DNA of 64,000 nucleotides from Streptomyces albogriseolus (lineage in GTDB: Bacteria; Actinomycetota; Actinomycetes; Streptomycetales; Streptomycetaceae). The DNA lies in assembly GCA_014650475.1 (NCBI GenBank), contig BMVA01000001.1, forward strand, positions 558,001-622,000, written 5' to 3'. Made by a program: the position numbers and the translations under genes. The notes beneath the pieces were generated by a model. It had not been told where the DNA came from and did not search any database. It saw nothing but the letters and a program-made list of their open reading frames with translations. Shown in pieces: positions 34,916-46,907 of the stretch. How positions within the stretch are numbered: the stretch's first letter is position 1; the number at the start of each line of letters is the position of its first letter.

Positions 34916-36346
34916 TCAGCCGCCGCGGCGCACCTGGGCGGCCCTGCGCGCCTCGGCGAGCTTGCGTGCCTCGCCGGCCTTGCGGCTCCTGCCTCCGGAA
35001 CCGCCGGAACCGCCGCCGCGCGGGGCGCCCTTGCTGGTGCCGAGGCCGCGGAAGGGCGCGTTGGTGTTCTTGGGACGCGGCGCGGCGGGTCCGCCGTCGA
35101 GGGGGACGCCGGAAGGGGCCTTGGCGCCGGTGATGCGGGTCAGTTCGGCCTCGCCGGATCGCACGGTGGTGACGGTGGCCTTGATGCCGGCCTCGGCCAG
35201 CATGCGGAGCGTCTCGCGGCGCCCGCCGGACGCCACCAGCGTGACCACGCGGCCCGACGCGCCGGCGCGGGCGGTGCGGCCCGCCCGGTGCACGTAGTCC
35301 TTGGGGTCGGCGGGCGGATCGACGTTGACGACGAGGTCGAGGTCGTCGACGTGGAGGCCGCGGGCGGCGACGTCGGTCGCCACGAGCGCGGTGATCCCGC
35401 CCTCCTTGAACTGGGCCAGCGTTTTGGTGCGCTGCGGCTGGGACTTGCCGCTGTGCAGGGCCCCGGCGCGCACGCCGCTCGCCCGCAGATGCCGGGTGAG
35501 CCGGTCGACGGCGTGCTTCGTCTCGAGGAACAGCAGCACGCGGCCGTCGCGGGCGGCGATCTCCGTGGTGACGGCGTAGCGGTCGGGGCCGTGGACGACC
35601 AGGAGGTGGTGCTCCATGCCGGCGACCGCGGCGCCGGCCGGGTCGACCGAGTGGACGACGGGGTCGTGCAGGTGGTCGCGGACCAGCCGGCCCACGTCGC
35701 CGTCCAGGGTGGCCGAGAACAGCATGCGCTGGCCCTCGGGGCGCACCAGGGCGAGCAGCCCGGAGACCTGCGGCAGGAAGCCCAGGTCGCACATCTGGTC
35801 GGCCTCGTCCAGGACGGTGATCCGCACCCGTCCCAGCCGGCAGGCGTCGCGTTCGACGAGGTCGTGCAGGCGTCCGGGGGTGGCGACGACCACCTCGGCC
35901 CCCTGGCGCAGCGCGGCGATCTGGCGGCTGATCGACAGGCCGCCGACGACCGTGGCCATCCGCAGCCGCAGCGCCTCGGCGTACGGCTCGAGCGCCTGGG
36001 TGACCTGCTGGGCCAGCTCCCTGGTGGGCACCAGGACCAACGCGAGGGGCTGCTTGGGCTCGGCGCGCCGTCCCGCCGTGCGGGCCAGCAGGGGCAGGCC
36101 GAAGGCGAGCGTCTTGCCGGAGCCGGTGCGCCCGCGCCCCAGGACGTGGCGTCCGCGCAGGGCGTCGGGCAGCGTGGCCGCCTGGATGGGGAAGGGGTCG
36201 CGCACGCCGAGGCGGTCCAGGGTGCGCAGCACGGCCTCCGGCAGTCCCAGGGCGGCGAAGGAGCCGTCCGGCGCCTGGGCGGACGTCGTGGCGTCGGGCC
36301 GGGCGGGAGCGCCGTGGACGGCGACGGAGTCGTCGGAGTGGGTCAT
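34916..36346 (-). CDS. DEAD-box ATP-dependent RNA helicase
   Basis: The 476-residue protein has all DEAD-box motifs: the Q motif (FAALGLPEAVL...PFPIQ), motif I GRTGSGKT, PTRELA, TPGR, DEAD in VLDEADQM, SAT, and in the second domain ALHSGKSQ, ATDVAARG and HRAGRTARAG. The C-terminus is Gly/Arg-rich (about 430-476) and suited to RNA binding. Roles in ribosome assembly or RNA decay at low temperature are usual for this class. ATG 36346 with GGAAGG upstream fits the family N-terminus. Confidence 0.95.
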   Translation of the reverse strand: MTHSDDSVAVHGAPARPDATTSAQAPDGSFAALGLPEAVLRTLDRLGVRDPFPIQAATLPDALRGRHVLGRGRTGSGKTLAFGLPLLARTAGRRAEPKQPLALVLVPTRELAQQVTQALEPYAEALRLRMATVVGGLSISRQIAALRQGAEVVVATPGRLHDLVERDACRLGRVRITVLDEADQMCDLGFLPQVSGLLALVRPEGQRMLFSATLDGDVGRLVRDHLHDPVVHSVDPAGAAVAGMEHHLLVVHGPDRYAVTTEIAARDGRVLLFLETKHAVDRLTRHLRASGVRAGALHSGKSQPQRTKTLAQFKEGGITALVATDVAARGLHVDDLDLVVNVDPPADPKDYVHRAGRTARAGASGRVVTLVASGGRRETLRMLAEAGIKATVTTVRSGEAELTRITGAKAPSGVPLDGGPAAPRPKNTNAPFRGLGTSKGAPRGGGSGGSGGRSRKAGEARKLAEARRAAQVRRGG

Positions 36347-36617
36347 GGGGAGCCTTCCGCAGGGAGACGTGGTCCTGGGAACGGCCCGCCGCGACGACCA
36401 CGCAAAAGCGCCACGGTAACACGGGCGGAGGCGCGACCGGAGCGCGGCGGCGGGCGGGGTGCGGGACGACTCGGGCCGTCGCGTCTCTTGACGGCCGATG
36501 TTACAAGTCAATAGTTTCAGTATCACCGTTGCACCAGGGCCGTGTTCCACGACTCCGTCGCCTCCGGTCCCTCGCTCGGCGAGCCGGTGGCCGCGTTGCC
36601 GACAGGAGGGATCAGCG
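36347..36617. other. Divergent intergenic region
   Basis: The 271-base spacer separates the helicase gene from the MpaB-family gene. An AT-richer patch, GTTACAAGTCAATAGTTTCAG near 36499-36519, may be promoter sequence for one of the two genes. GACAGGAGGG (36601-36610) is the ribosome site of the MpaB-family gene. No gene is seen. Confidence 0.45.
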
Positions 36618-37952
36618 ATGGGGCGTTGCCGCCGGCTCACCCGGATACGGCAGATGGATCCGCAGCGGGACTTCGAACAGATCTACCGGTGGATCACGCA
36701 GTACGAGTTCCCCCGCGACTATCTGCACGGCACGTCCGTCGCCTTCCTGCGCGACTACGGCGTCCCCCGCATCTCCCGACTGCTCGACCGCACCCAGGAG
36801 TTCGAGCGTGCCGGGCAGAAGCGCTACGACGACACGGTGCTGATCGCGTACGAGATGGTGCGCGACGGGCTGGACTCGGAGCAGGGCCGGGCCGCCGCCC
36901 GCCACCTGAACCGCATCCACGGCCGGTACCGGATCCCCAACGAGGATTTCCTGTACGTGCTGGCCACCACGGTGGTCGGGCCGAAACGGTGGATCGACCG
37001 GTTCGGGTGGCGGCCGCTGTGCGCGCAGGAGACCGAGAGTCTGGCGCTGGTGGGCCGGCGGATGGGCGAGATGATGGGCATCTCCGAAGTGCCCGGTACG
37101 TACGCCGAGTTCGAGCGGCTGCACGACGCCTACGAGCGGGAGATGTTCGCCTACGACCCCGCCAACCGCCGGGTCGCCGCGGCCACGTTACGCGTCATGG
37201 CCGCCTGGTACCCGGCCCCGCTGCGCCGGATCGCCGTACGGGCGTCGCTGGCCGTGCTCGACGAACCGCTGCTGACGGCGCTCGGATTCCGGCCGCAGCC
37301 GGCCTGGCTGCGGGCCGCCGTGCACCGGGCGCTGCGTCTGCGCGCCGCGTGCATCCGGCTGCTGCCCGCCCGGCCCGAGCGGTTCCCACGCGGGCCGAAG
37401 CCCCGCACCTATCCCTTCGGCTGGACCCTGGACGACCTGGGCCCGCACTGGGCCCAGTCCCGCCCGGTGCAGCCACTGCCGGGCGAGAGGCCGCCGGGCG
37501 CCGAGCCGCGGGACGAGGACCCGTCGGACCTTCAGCCGCCGGACGCCGAACCGCCAGGCGAGGACCCACCGGGCCTTCAGCCGCCGAACGCCGAACCGCC
37601 GGGCGAGAAGCCTTCGGACGTCGAACCGCCGGGCCAAGAGCCGCCGCACACCGAACCGCCAGGCGAGGACCCACCGGGCCTCCAGCCGCCGCACACCGAA
37701 CCGCCGGGCGAGAAGCCTTCGGACGTCGAACCGCCGGGCCAGGAGCCGCCGAACGCCGAGCCCTCGGGTGAGAGGCCGCCGGACGCCGAACCGCCGGGCC
37801 AGGAGCCATCGGGCGAGGACCCGCCGGGGGGCCTCCGGCCGCCAGGCGTCGAGGCCCCGGAGCACCAGGCGTCCGACGGGAGGCCCCCCGAGGGGGCTGC
37901 CGGGCACCCGCGGTCGTCCGTCGTCCGAGCCCACCGTGAGGAGACCCCATGA
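36618..37952 (+). CDS. MpaB-family oxygenase with long proline-rich repeat tail and TTA codon
   Basis: The first about 285 residues match the MpaB (DUF2236-related) oxygenase family: YEFPRDYLHGTSVAFLRDYGVPRISRLLDRTQEF, then RYRIPNEDFLYVLATTVVGPKRWIDRFGWRPL. Fungal relatives cleave an isoprenoid C=C bond. The last about 155 residues are a Pro/Glu-rich repeat region (EPPGEDPPGLQPP, EPPGEKPSDVEPPGQ), which is not part of the usual family. Codon 191 (37188-37190) is TTA, implying bldA dependence. ATG 36618 follows AGGAGGG. It overlaps the aldehyde dehydrogenase start (ATGA), so both are co-translated. Confidence 0.8.
   Translation: MGRCRRLTRIRQMDPQRDFEQIYRWITQYEFPRDYLHGTSVAFLRDYGVPRISRLLDRTQEFERAGQKRYDDTVLIAYEMVRDGLDSEQGRAAARHLNRIHGRYRIPNEDFLYVLATTVVGPKRWIDRFGWRPLCAQETESLALVGRRMGEMMGISEVPGTYAEFERLHDAYEREMFAYDPANRRVAAATLRVMAAWYPAPLRRIAVRASLAVLDEPLLTALGFRPQPAWLRAAVHRALRLRAACIRLLPARPERFPRGPKPRTYPFGWTLDDLGPHWAQSRPVQPLPGERPPGAEPRDEDPSDLQPPDAEPPGEDPPGLQPPNAEPPGEKPSDVEPPGQEPPHTEPPGEDPPGLQPPHTEPPGEKPSDVEPPGQEPPNAEPSGERPPDAEPPGQEPSGEDPPGGLRPPGVEAPEHQASDGRPPEGAAGHPRSSVVRAHREETP
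37548..37757 (+). repeat. 105-bp tandem duplication within the MpaB-family gene
   Basis: 37548-37652 and 37653-37757 are near-identical 105-bp copies, each coding 35 residues. They are built from shorter Pro-rich units and differ at only a few positions, including a swap of AAC GCC and CAC ACC. More degenerate units flank them (about 37490-37840). The length is a multiple of 3, so the frame is kept. Confidence 0.9.
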
Positions 37953-39460
37953 CCGAGACCGCCCCGGCCGCCGCCCCGCGCGCCACCGCCTCCACTTTCA
38001 CCACGTACTCCCCCGCGACCGGCGAGCGCCTCGCCGAGTACCCGGCGCACGGCCCGGAGGACGTCGCCCGTGCCGTCGCGCGCGCCCGCACCACGCAGGC
38101 GGGGTGGGCGGCGCTGCCCGCGTCCCGCCGCCGGGAGCTGCTGCTGCGCTGGAAGAAGGCGCTCGCCGACGACCTGGACACGGTGGCCCGCACCATCGCG
38201 CGGGAGACCGGGAAGCCGGCCGGTGACGCCGCGCTGGAGGTCGTGCTCACGCTGGAGCACCTGGCGTGGGCGGCGCGCAACGCCCCCCGGGTGCTGGGCC
38301 GCAGGAGAGTGCGGACGGGGCTGTTCACGGTGCACCAGCGGGCCTCGCTGGTGCACCGCCCACTGGGCGTGGTCGGTGTGATCGGCCCCTGGAACTACCC
38401 CCTTTACACGCCGATGGGCTCCATCGGGTACGCCCTCGCGGCGGGGAACGCGGTGGTGTTCAAGCCGTCGGAGCTGACGCCGGGCACGGGGGTGCTGCTG
38501 GCGGAGCTGTTCGACTCCGCCGCGCCCGAGCACGCGGGGCTGCTCGCCACGGTCACGGGGGCGGCGACGACCGGGGACGCGCTGGCCCGGTCCGGGGTGG
38601 ACAAGGTGGCGTTCACGGGGTCGCCGGGGACCGCGCGGAAGGTGATGGCGGTCTGCGCCGAGACGCTGACGCCCTTCCTCGCCGAGTGCGGCGGCAAGGA
38701 CGCGGTGATCGTCACCGCCGACGCCGACCTGGACGCGGCCGCCGAGGCGATCGTGTGGGGCGCGCTGAGCAACGCGGGGCAGACGTGTGCGGGCGTGGAG
38801 CGCGTCTACGCGATGCGCGAGGTGCACGAGGAGCTGTGCGCGCGGGTGGTGGAGAAGGCCGCGGCGCTGCGCACGGGCGCCGGCGCGGACGCCGTGTACG
38901 GGCCGATGACGCTGCCCGGCCAGGTCGCCGTGGTCGAGCGGCATGTGAGCGGCGCCGTCGCGGCGGGCGGGCGGGCGCTGCTGGGCGGGCCCGACGCGGT
39001 GCGCGCGCCGTACGTCGCCCCGGTGGTGCTGACCGAGGTGCCGGAGGACGCGCCGGCGATGACGGAGGAGACGTTCGGACCGGTGGTGACGGTCAACGCG
39101 GTGGCGGGCGTGGACGAGGCCGTGGATCGCGCCAACGCCTCCCGCTACGCCCTCGGCGCGGCGGTGTTCTGCGGGAGCGGGCGCACGGGCGCGGCGATCG
39201 CGGCGCGGCTGCGCGCGGGCGCGGTGTCGGTGAACTCGGTGCTGGGCTTCGCGGCGGTGCCCGCGCTGCCGTTCGGCGGGTCGAAGGACTCCGGCTTCGG
39301 GCGGATCCACGGCGAGGAGGGGCTGCGGGCGTTCACCTCCGTGCAGTCGGTGACGGTGCAGCGGTTCGCCCCGGCGGTCGCGCTGACCTCCTTCGCGGTC
39401 CCGGCGGCCACCCGCGAGCGCGCGGTACGGCTGGCGCGTGCCCTGCACCGGCGGCGCTGA
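37949..39460 (+). CDS. Aldehyde dehydrogenase family protein
   Basis: The 503-residue enzyme has the ALDH motifs: VIGPWNYPLYTPM, FKPSELTPGTG, the NAD loop FTGSPGTARKVM, the general-base Glu in LAECGGKDAVIV, the nucleophile Cys in NAGQTCAGVERVY, and EETFGPVV. It oxidises an aldehyde to an acid with NAD(P). Its start overlaps the MpaB-family oxygenase stop (ATGA), so it probably acts on the aldehyde released by that enzyme. The C-terminal 30 residues form an extra basic helix. Confidence 0.93.
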   Translation: MTETAPAAAPRATASTFTTYSPATGERLAEYPAHGPEDVARAVARARTTQAGWAALPASRRRELLLRWKKALADDLDTVARTIARETGKPAGDAALEVVLTLEHLAWAARNAPRVLGRRRVRTGLFTVHQRASLVHRPLGVVGVIGPWNYPLYTPMGSIGYALAAGNAVVFKPSELTPGTGVLLAELFDSAAPEHAGLLATVTGAATTGDALARSGVDKVAFTGSPGTARKVMAVCAETLTPFLAECGGKDAVIVTADADLDAAAEAIVWGALSNAGQTCAGVERVYAMREVHEELCARVVEKAAALRTGAGADAVYGPMTLPGQVAVVERHVSGAVAAGGRALLGGPDAVRAPYVAPVVLTEVPEDAPAMTEETFGPVVTVNAVAGVDEAVDRANASRYALGAAVFCGSGRTGAAIAARLRAGAVSVNSVLGFAAVPALPFGGSKDSGFGRIHGEEGLRAFTSVQSVTVQRFAPAVALTSFAVPAATRERAVRLARALHRRR

Positions 39461-39497
39461 ACGCCACGGGGACGCCGGACCGTCGCACCCGGGGCGG

Positions 39498-40124
39498 TCA
39501 GGCGTCCAGCAGCGGGGCCAGGTAGCGGCGGGCGAAGGCCCGGGCCTGCTCCGCGTCCTCCATCTCGATGCAGCTGGACGGGTTGAGCAGGAAGGACACG
39601 GCGACCCGCACCATCAGCTCCGCGACCGGACGCGGGTCCTCGTCGGGCCTCCCCTCGACCTGTTGCGCCCGGCGCAGATGACCCGTGAGGTACTCGACGG
39701 TGGCGGACAGCGAGGAGCCGCCCTGCACGGTCAGGTAGGGCAGCACCACCTCGGGTTCGAGCCGCAGCATGCCGCCGAACAGCGGATGGGCGCGGGTGTG
39801 GCGCAGGGCGACCACGAAGCCCTCGACGACGCGCTCCTTCATGGACGGCAGGCCGGCCACCGCGGCGTCCAGCCGGGCGAAGAAGCGGCTCAGCTCCCGC
39901 AGCAGGGTCTCCTCGACCAGGCGGTCCTTCGTCTGGAAGCGCCGGTAGACGGTCACCCGGGAGACGCCGGCCCGCTTGGCGACGTCGTCCACGGAGGAGC
40001 GGCGCACGCCGAGGAGGGTGAACTGCTCCAGTGCCGCGTCGAGGATGCGCCGCGCCGTGTCGTCCTCGGGCTCCGGTCGGGCGAGGGCCCGGGCGAGCCA
40101 CGAGTCGTTCGTGTCAGTTCTCAT
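39498..40124 (-). CDS. TetR family regulator, divergent from acyl-CoA dehydrogenase
   Basis: The product is about 208 residues with a TetR HTH (ARRILDAALEQFTLLGVRRSSVDDVAKRAGVSRVTVYRRFQTKDRLV). I prefer ATG 40124 with GAGGAG upstream; the frame is open to 40208, across the operator. The inverted repeat GATACAA-N11-TTGTATC at 40168-40192 lies between this gene and the divergent acyl-CoA dehydrogenase gene. It probably represses both. A fatty acyl or acyl-CoA ligand is likely by context. Confidence 0.88.
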   Translation of the reverse strand: MRTDTNDSWLARALARPEPEDDTARRILDAALEQFTLLGVRRSSVDDVAKRAGVSRVTVYRRFQTKDRLVEETLLRELSRFFARLDAAVAGLPSMKERVVEGFVVALRHTRAHPLFGGMLRLEPEVVLPYLTVQGGSSLSATVEYLTGHLRRAQQVEGRPDEDPRPVAELMVRVAVSFLLNPSSCIEMEDAEQARAFARRYLAPLLDA

Positions 40125-40167
40125 GGTGCTCCTCACGATACCGGCGAACGACTCCCCGAGAGACGCT

Positions 40168-40192
40168 GATACAACTACCATAACTTTGTATC
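40168..40192. promoter_or_regulatory. Operator between TetR and acyl-CoA dehydrogenase genes
   Basis: GATACAA (40168-40174) and TTGTATC (40186-40192) are perfect inverted arms around an 11-base AT-rich centre (CTACCATAACT). The spacer is the only one between two divergent starts (40124 and 40250), so it is a likely TetR site. Confidence 0.75.
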
Positions 40193-40249
40193 TCAGAATG
40201 CGCCCCACCCGACCGAGCCGCCGACCGGCGCCGGATACCGGAGGACCTG

Positions 40250-41389
40250 ATGGGCAGTCGACTCACCGAGGAACAGACCGCGTTCGCGGCGGCCGTACGC
40301 GACTTCGCCAAGCGCGAGTGCGGCACCCGTGAACAGCGCGACGCGCTGACGGACGGGGGCCGCGAGGCGCACAGTCCGGAGCTGTACCGCCGGCTCGCCG
40401 ACCTGGGCTGGCTGGGGGTGTGCCTGCCCGAGGAGTACGGCGGCTCCGGCGGCGGGACGGCCGACGCCTGTCTGTTCCTGGAGGAGACGTCGTACGGGAT
40501 GGTGCCGTGCGGCGGCTTCGTCACGACGGTGATCACGGCGAAGGCGTACGAGCGGTTCGGCTCCGAGCGGCAGCGGCGGGAGGTGCTGTCCGGCGTGGCG
40601 CGCGGGGACGTGCTGGCCGTCGCGATGTCGGAGCCCGGGGCGGGGTCGGACGTGGGGGCGCTGCGCTGCCGGGCCCGGCAGGAGCGGGACGGCACCTGGG
40701 TGATCGACGGCCAGAAGACGTGGATCTCCAACGCGCACTGCGCCGAGAGCATCCTGCTGGTGGCCCGCACCGGCCAGGACAAGCACGGCGGGCTGACCAT
40801 GTTCCATCTGCCCGCCGGCACCCCCGGCGTGGAGATCCGGGGCATCGAGACGATGCGCGGCCGGGAGGTCAACGACGTCCACCTGACGGACGTACGGCTG
40901 CCCGCGGACTCCGTGGTGGGTGACGTGGACGGCGGATGGAGGCAGTTGATGGCCGGCCTCAACCACGAGCGGCTGTTCCTGGCGGCGAACATGCTGGGTC
41001 TGGCCCGCCGCGCCTTCGACGACGCGGTCGCCTACGTCCGCGAGCGGGAGCAGTTCGGGCGGCCCGTCGGCTCGTTCCAGGCGCTGCGGCACCGGGTCGC
41101 GGATCTCGCCACCGAGATCGAGTGCACCCGGCTGCTGGTGCGCGAGGTGGCCCTGGACTGCGACGCGTACCCGGAGAAGCTGTTCCCGCGCGAGGCGTCG
41201 ATGGCCAAGCTGAAGGCCACCGAACTTGCCAAGCGGGTCACGCTGGAGGGCATGCAGATGATGGGCGGCTACGGCTACACCACGGAGTTCGACATGGAGC
41301 GGCATCTGCGGGCCGCGGTCGTCTCCACGGTGTACGGCGGGACGAGCGAGATCCAGCGGGACGTCATCGGCAAGACGTACGGGCTCTGA
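40250..41389 (+). CDS. Acyl-CoA dehydrogenase
   Basis: The 379-residue flavoprotein shows MSEPGAGSDVGALRCRA, DGQKTWISNAHCAESILLVARTG, the arginine/glutamate-rich NHERLFLAANMLGLARRAFDDA, and the C-terminal MMGGYGYTTEFDMERHLR with YGGTSEIQRDVIGK. These are standard for acyl-CoA dehydrogenases that introduce the alpha-beta double bond. It is controlled by the divergent TetR gene and lies close to ligase, FadB and thiolase genes. Chain specificity cannot be read from sequence. Confidence 0.93.
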   Translation: MGSRLTEEQTAFAAAVRDFAKRECGTREQRDALTDGGREAHSPELYRRLADLGWLGVCLPEEYGGSGGGTADACLFLEETSYGMVPCGGFVTTVITAKAYERFGSERQRREVLSGVARGDVLAVAMSEPGAGSDVGALRCRARQERDGTWVIDGQKTWISNAHCAESILLVARTGQDKHGGLTMFHLPAGTPGVEIRGIETMRGREVNDVHLTDVRLPADSVVGDVDGGWRQLMAGLNHERLFLAANMLGLARRAFDDAVAYVREREQFGRPVGSFQALRHRVADLATEIECTRLLVREVALDCDAYPEKLFPREASMAKLKATELAKRVTLEGMQMMGGYGYTTEFDMERHLRAAVVSTVYGGTSEIQRDVIGKTYGL

Positions 41390-41393
41390 GCCG

Positions 41394-41430
41394 CGGGCGC
41401 CCGCCTCCGGGGCACGGGGGCGGGCGTCCG
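41394..41430. terminator. Bidirectional terminator between acyl-CoA dehydrogenase and ligase genes
   Basis: Stem 41394-41405 with 41419-41430, 12 bp with one G-T pair and a 13-base loop, between convergent genes. Confidence 0.75.
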
Positions 41431-41444
41431 TCGTGGTGTGCGGC

Positions 41445-43277
<1,833 letters not shown>

Positions 43278-43389
43278 CGGGGCCTCCTTGCGTTGCGGGT
43301 CGGGGAGAGAACGTCCGGGGAGACCGGGGCGTGGGGGGGGGGAAGCCCCTGCGGGCGTACCCGGTGTCGGTGAGGGTGGCGGACCGCGC

Positions 43390-45588
43390 TCAGGCGTCGG
43401 TGAAGGTCTCGCCGCGTTCGGCCTTGCTCAGCAGCAGTTCGGGCGGGGTGAAGCGGTCGCCGTACCGGGCGGCGAGCTCGCGGGCGCGGGCGACGAAGCC
43501 GGGCAGTCCGAGCCCTCCCCCGGCGCCGCCGTCGTAGCCGTTGACGTACTGCAGGACGCCGCCGGTCCACGGCGGGAAGCCGATGCCGAGCAGCGAGCCG
43601 ACGTTGGCGTCGGCCACCGACTCCAGGACGCCTTCCTCCAGGCAGCGCACCGCGTCCAGCGCCTCGACGAAGAGCATCCGCTCCTTCAGCTCGGTGAGGC
43701 CGGCGGGCTGCTCGGCGGGGTCGGTGAAGTGCGCGCGCAGTCCGGGCCAGAGGCCGGCGCGCCTGCCCTGCTCGTCGTAGTCGTAGAAGCCGGCGCCGCC
43801 GGACCGTCCGGGGCGGCCGAACTCGTCGATCATGCGGTCGACGACCGCGTCCGCGGGGTGCGGCTGCCAGGTGCCGCCGTCCGCCTCGACCGCGCGGCGG
43901 TTCTCCTCACGGATCCTGCGCGGGAGGGTGAGGGTGAGTTCGTCGATGAGGGCGAGGACCTTGGCGGGGTAGCCGGCCTGGGCGGCGGCCTGCTCGACGG
44001 AGGCCGGTTCGATCCCCTCGCCGACCATGGCGACGCCCTCGTCGATGAAGCGGCCGATGACGCGGGAGGTGAAGAAGCCGCGGGAGTCGTTGACCACGAC
44101 GGGGGTCTTGCGGATCTGCCGGACCAGGTCGAACGCCCGGACCAGCGCCTCCTCCCCGGTCTTCTCGCCCTTGACGATCTCGACCAGCGGCATCTTGTCG
44201 GCGGGCGAGAAGAAGTGCAGGCCGATGAAGTCGCGGGGCCGCTCGACGCCCTTGGCGAGGACGGTGATGGGCAGGGTGGACGTGTTGGAGCACAGCAGGG
44301 CGTCCGGGGCGACCACGTGCTGGATCTCCTGGAACACCCGGTGCTTGAGGGCCGTGTCCTCGAAGACGGCCTCGATCACCGCGTCGCAGCCGGCCAGGTC
44401 CCCGGTGTCCGCGGTCGGGGTGATGCGGGCGAGCAGCGCGTCGGCCTTCTCCTGTGTCGTGCGGCCGTGGGCGACGGCCTTGGCGCACAGCTTCTCGGAG
44501 GAGCCCTTGCCGCGGACGGCCGCGTCGGCGGAGACGTCCTTGAGCACGACGTCGATGCCCGCGGCGGCACAGGAGTAGGCGATGCCGGCGCCCATCATGC
44601 CCGCCCCGAGCACCGCCACCTTGGTGACCTTGCGGGCCGGGACGTCCTTCGGGCGCCTGGCGCCGGAGTTGACCGCCTGGAGGTCGAAGAAGAACCCCTG
44701 GATCATGTTCTTGGTGATCTGCCCGGTGACCAGCTCGGTCAGGTACCGCGCCTCGATCTCGAACGCCGTGTCCACGTCGACCTGGGCGGTCTCCACGGCC
44801 GCCGCGAGGATGTTGCGCGGGGCGGGGTACGGGGCGCCGCCGGTCCTCTTACGCAACAGCGCGGGCAGGGAAGGGAGTTGGGCTGCGAGCTTCGAGTTCG
44901 CCGGGGTGCCCCCGGGGACGCGGTAGCCGGGGGCGTCCCAGGGCTGCGCGGACTCGGGGTAGGCGTCGATGAACGCCCTTGCCCGGGTGAGGAGGTCGCC
45001 GGGGTCGGAGACGAGTTCGTCGACCAAACCGTTCTCCAGGGCGCGGGCGGGACCGTACTGGGTGCCCTCCAGGAGCACCTTCCGCAGGGCCTCCGTCACC
45101 CCGAACATGCGGACCGTGCGGGTGACGCCACCGCCTCCGGGGAGCAGGCCCAGGGTGACCTCCGGGCAGCCGACCTTGGTGCCGGGAGCGTCCAGGGCGA
45201 TGCGGTGGTGGCAGGCCAGGGCGATCTCGTAACCGCCCCCCAGGGCGGCGCCGTTGATCGCGGCGACGACCGGCTTGCCCAGGGTCTCCATGACGCGCAG
45301 CGCCCGCTTGACGCGCATACCGGCCTCGTAGGAGGCGCCGGCCGTCTCGGGCGTGACGGAGATCAGGTCGTGCAGGTCGCCGCCGGCGAAGAAGCTCTTC
45401 TTGGCGGAGGCGACGATCACGCCCCGCACACGGTCGCGCTGCTCGGCCAGCCGCGCGGTGACGGCGTCCAGCGAGTCGATGAACGCCGCGTTCATGGTGT
45501 TCACGGACTGGCCGGGATCGTCGAGGACGAGGGTGACGACACCCGTGTCGTCCTGCTCCCAGCGGATGGTGGTGGACTCGTTGCTCAT
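43390..45588 (-). CDS. fadB: Multifunctional enoyl-CoA hydratase / 3-hydroxyacyl-CoA dehydrogenase
   Basis: The 732-residue protein is a FadB/FadJ-like fusion. The N-terminal crotonase part has GAALGGGYEIALACHHRIAL and PEVTLGLLPGGGGVTRTVR. The NAD domain starts near residue 330 with VAVLGAGMMGAGIAYSCAAAGIDVVL, and LHFFSPADKMPLVEI carries the catalytic histidine region. The last third is the duplicated dehydrogenase C-domain. It hydrates and oxidises enoyl-CoA. ATG 45588 is chosen for family fit with AGGAG upstream. It is 51 bases downstream of the thiolase gene, same strand. Confidence 0.94.
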   Translation of the reverse strand: MSNESTTIRWEQDDTGVVTLVLDDPGQSVNTMNAAFIDSLDAVTARLAEQRDRVRGVIVASAKKSFFAGGDLHDLISVTPETAGASYEAGMRVKRALRVMETLGKPVVAAINGAALGGGYEIALACHHRIALDAPGTKVGCPEVTLGLLPGGGGVTRTVRMFGVTEALRKVLLEGTQYGPARALENGLVDELVSDPGDLLTRARAFIDAYPESAQPWDAPGYRVPGGTPANSKLAAQLPSLPALLRKRTGGAPYPAPRNILAAAVETAQVDVDTAFEIEARYLTELVTGQITKNMIQGFFFDLQAVNSGARRPKDVPARKVTKVAVLGAGMMGAGIAYSCAAAGIDVVLKDVSADAAVRGKGSSEKLCAKAVAHGRTTQEKADALLARITPTADTGDLAGCDAVIEAVFEDTALKHRVFQEIQHVVAPDALLCSNTSTLPITVLAKGVERPRDFIGLHFFSPADKMPLVEIVKGEKTGEEALVRAFDLVRQIRKTPVVVNDSRGFFTSRVIGRFIDEGVAMVGEGIEPASVEQAAAQAGYPAKVLALIDELTLTLPRRIREENRRAVEADGGTWQPHPADAVVDRMIDEFGRPGRSGGAGFYDYDEQGRRAGLWPGLRAHFTDPAEQPAGLTELKERMLFVEALDAVRCLEEGVLESVADANVGSLLGIGFPPWTGGVLQYVNGYDGGAGGGLGLPGFVARARELAARYGDRFTPPELLLSKAERGETFTDA

Positions 45589-45639
45589 ACGGATGCGCTC
45601 CTGGTGATCCGGGTGGTCCATGTGGTCCGGGGAGAGGGT

Positions 45640-46854
<1,215 letters not shown>

Positions 46855-46907
46855 CTCGGTTGCCCTTCCAGGTCGGTTCACTCAGGGGGTGGGGAGCCGG
46901 CCGGTGC

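Noticed and set aside
37490-37840. Possible CRISPR-like array because of spaced repeats
   Set aside because: Repeats are contiguous, in frame and coding for Pro-rich units; there are no spacers of constant length and no cas genes.
43334-43343. Run of ten G as a sign of a frameshift
   Set aside because: It lies in the spacer between fadB and the acyl-CoA ligase gene, outside both genes.
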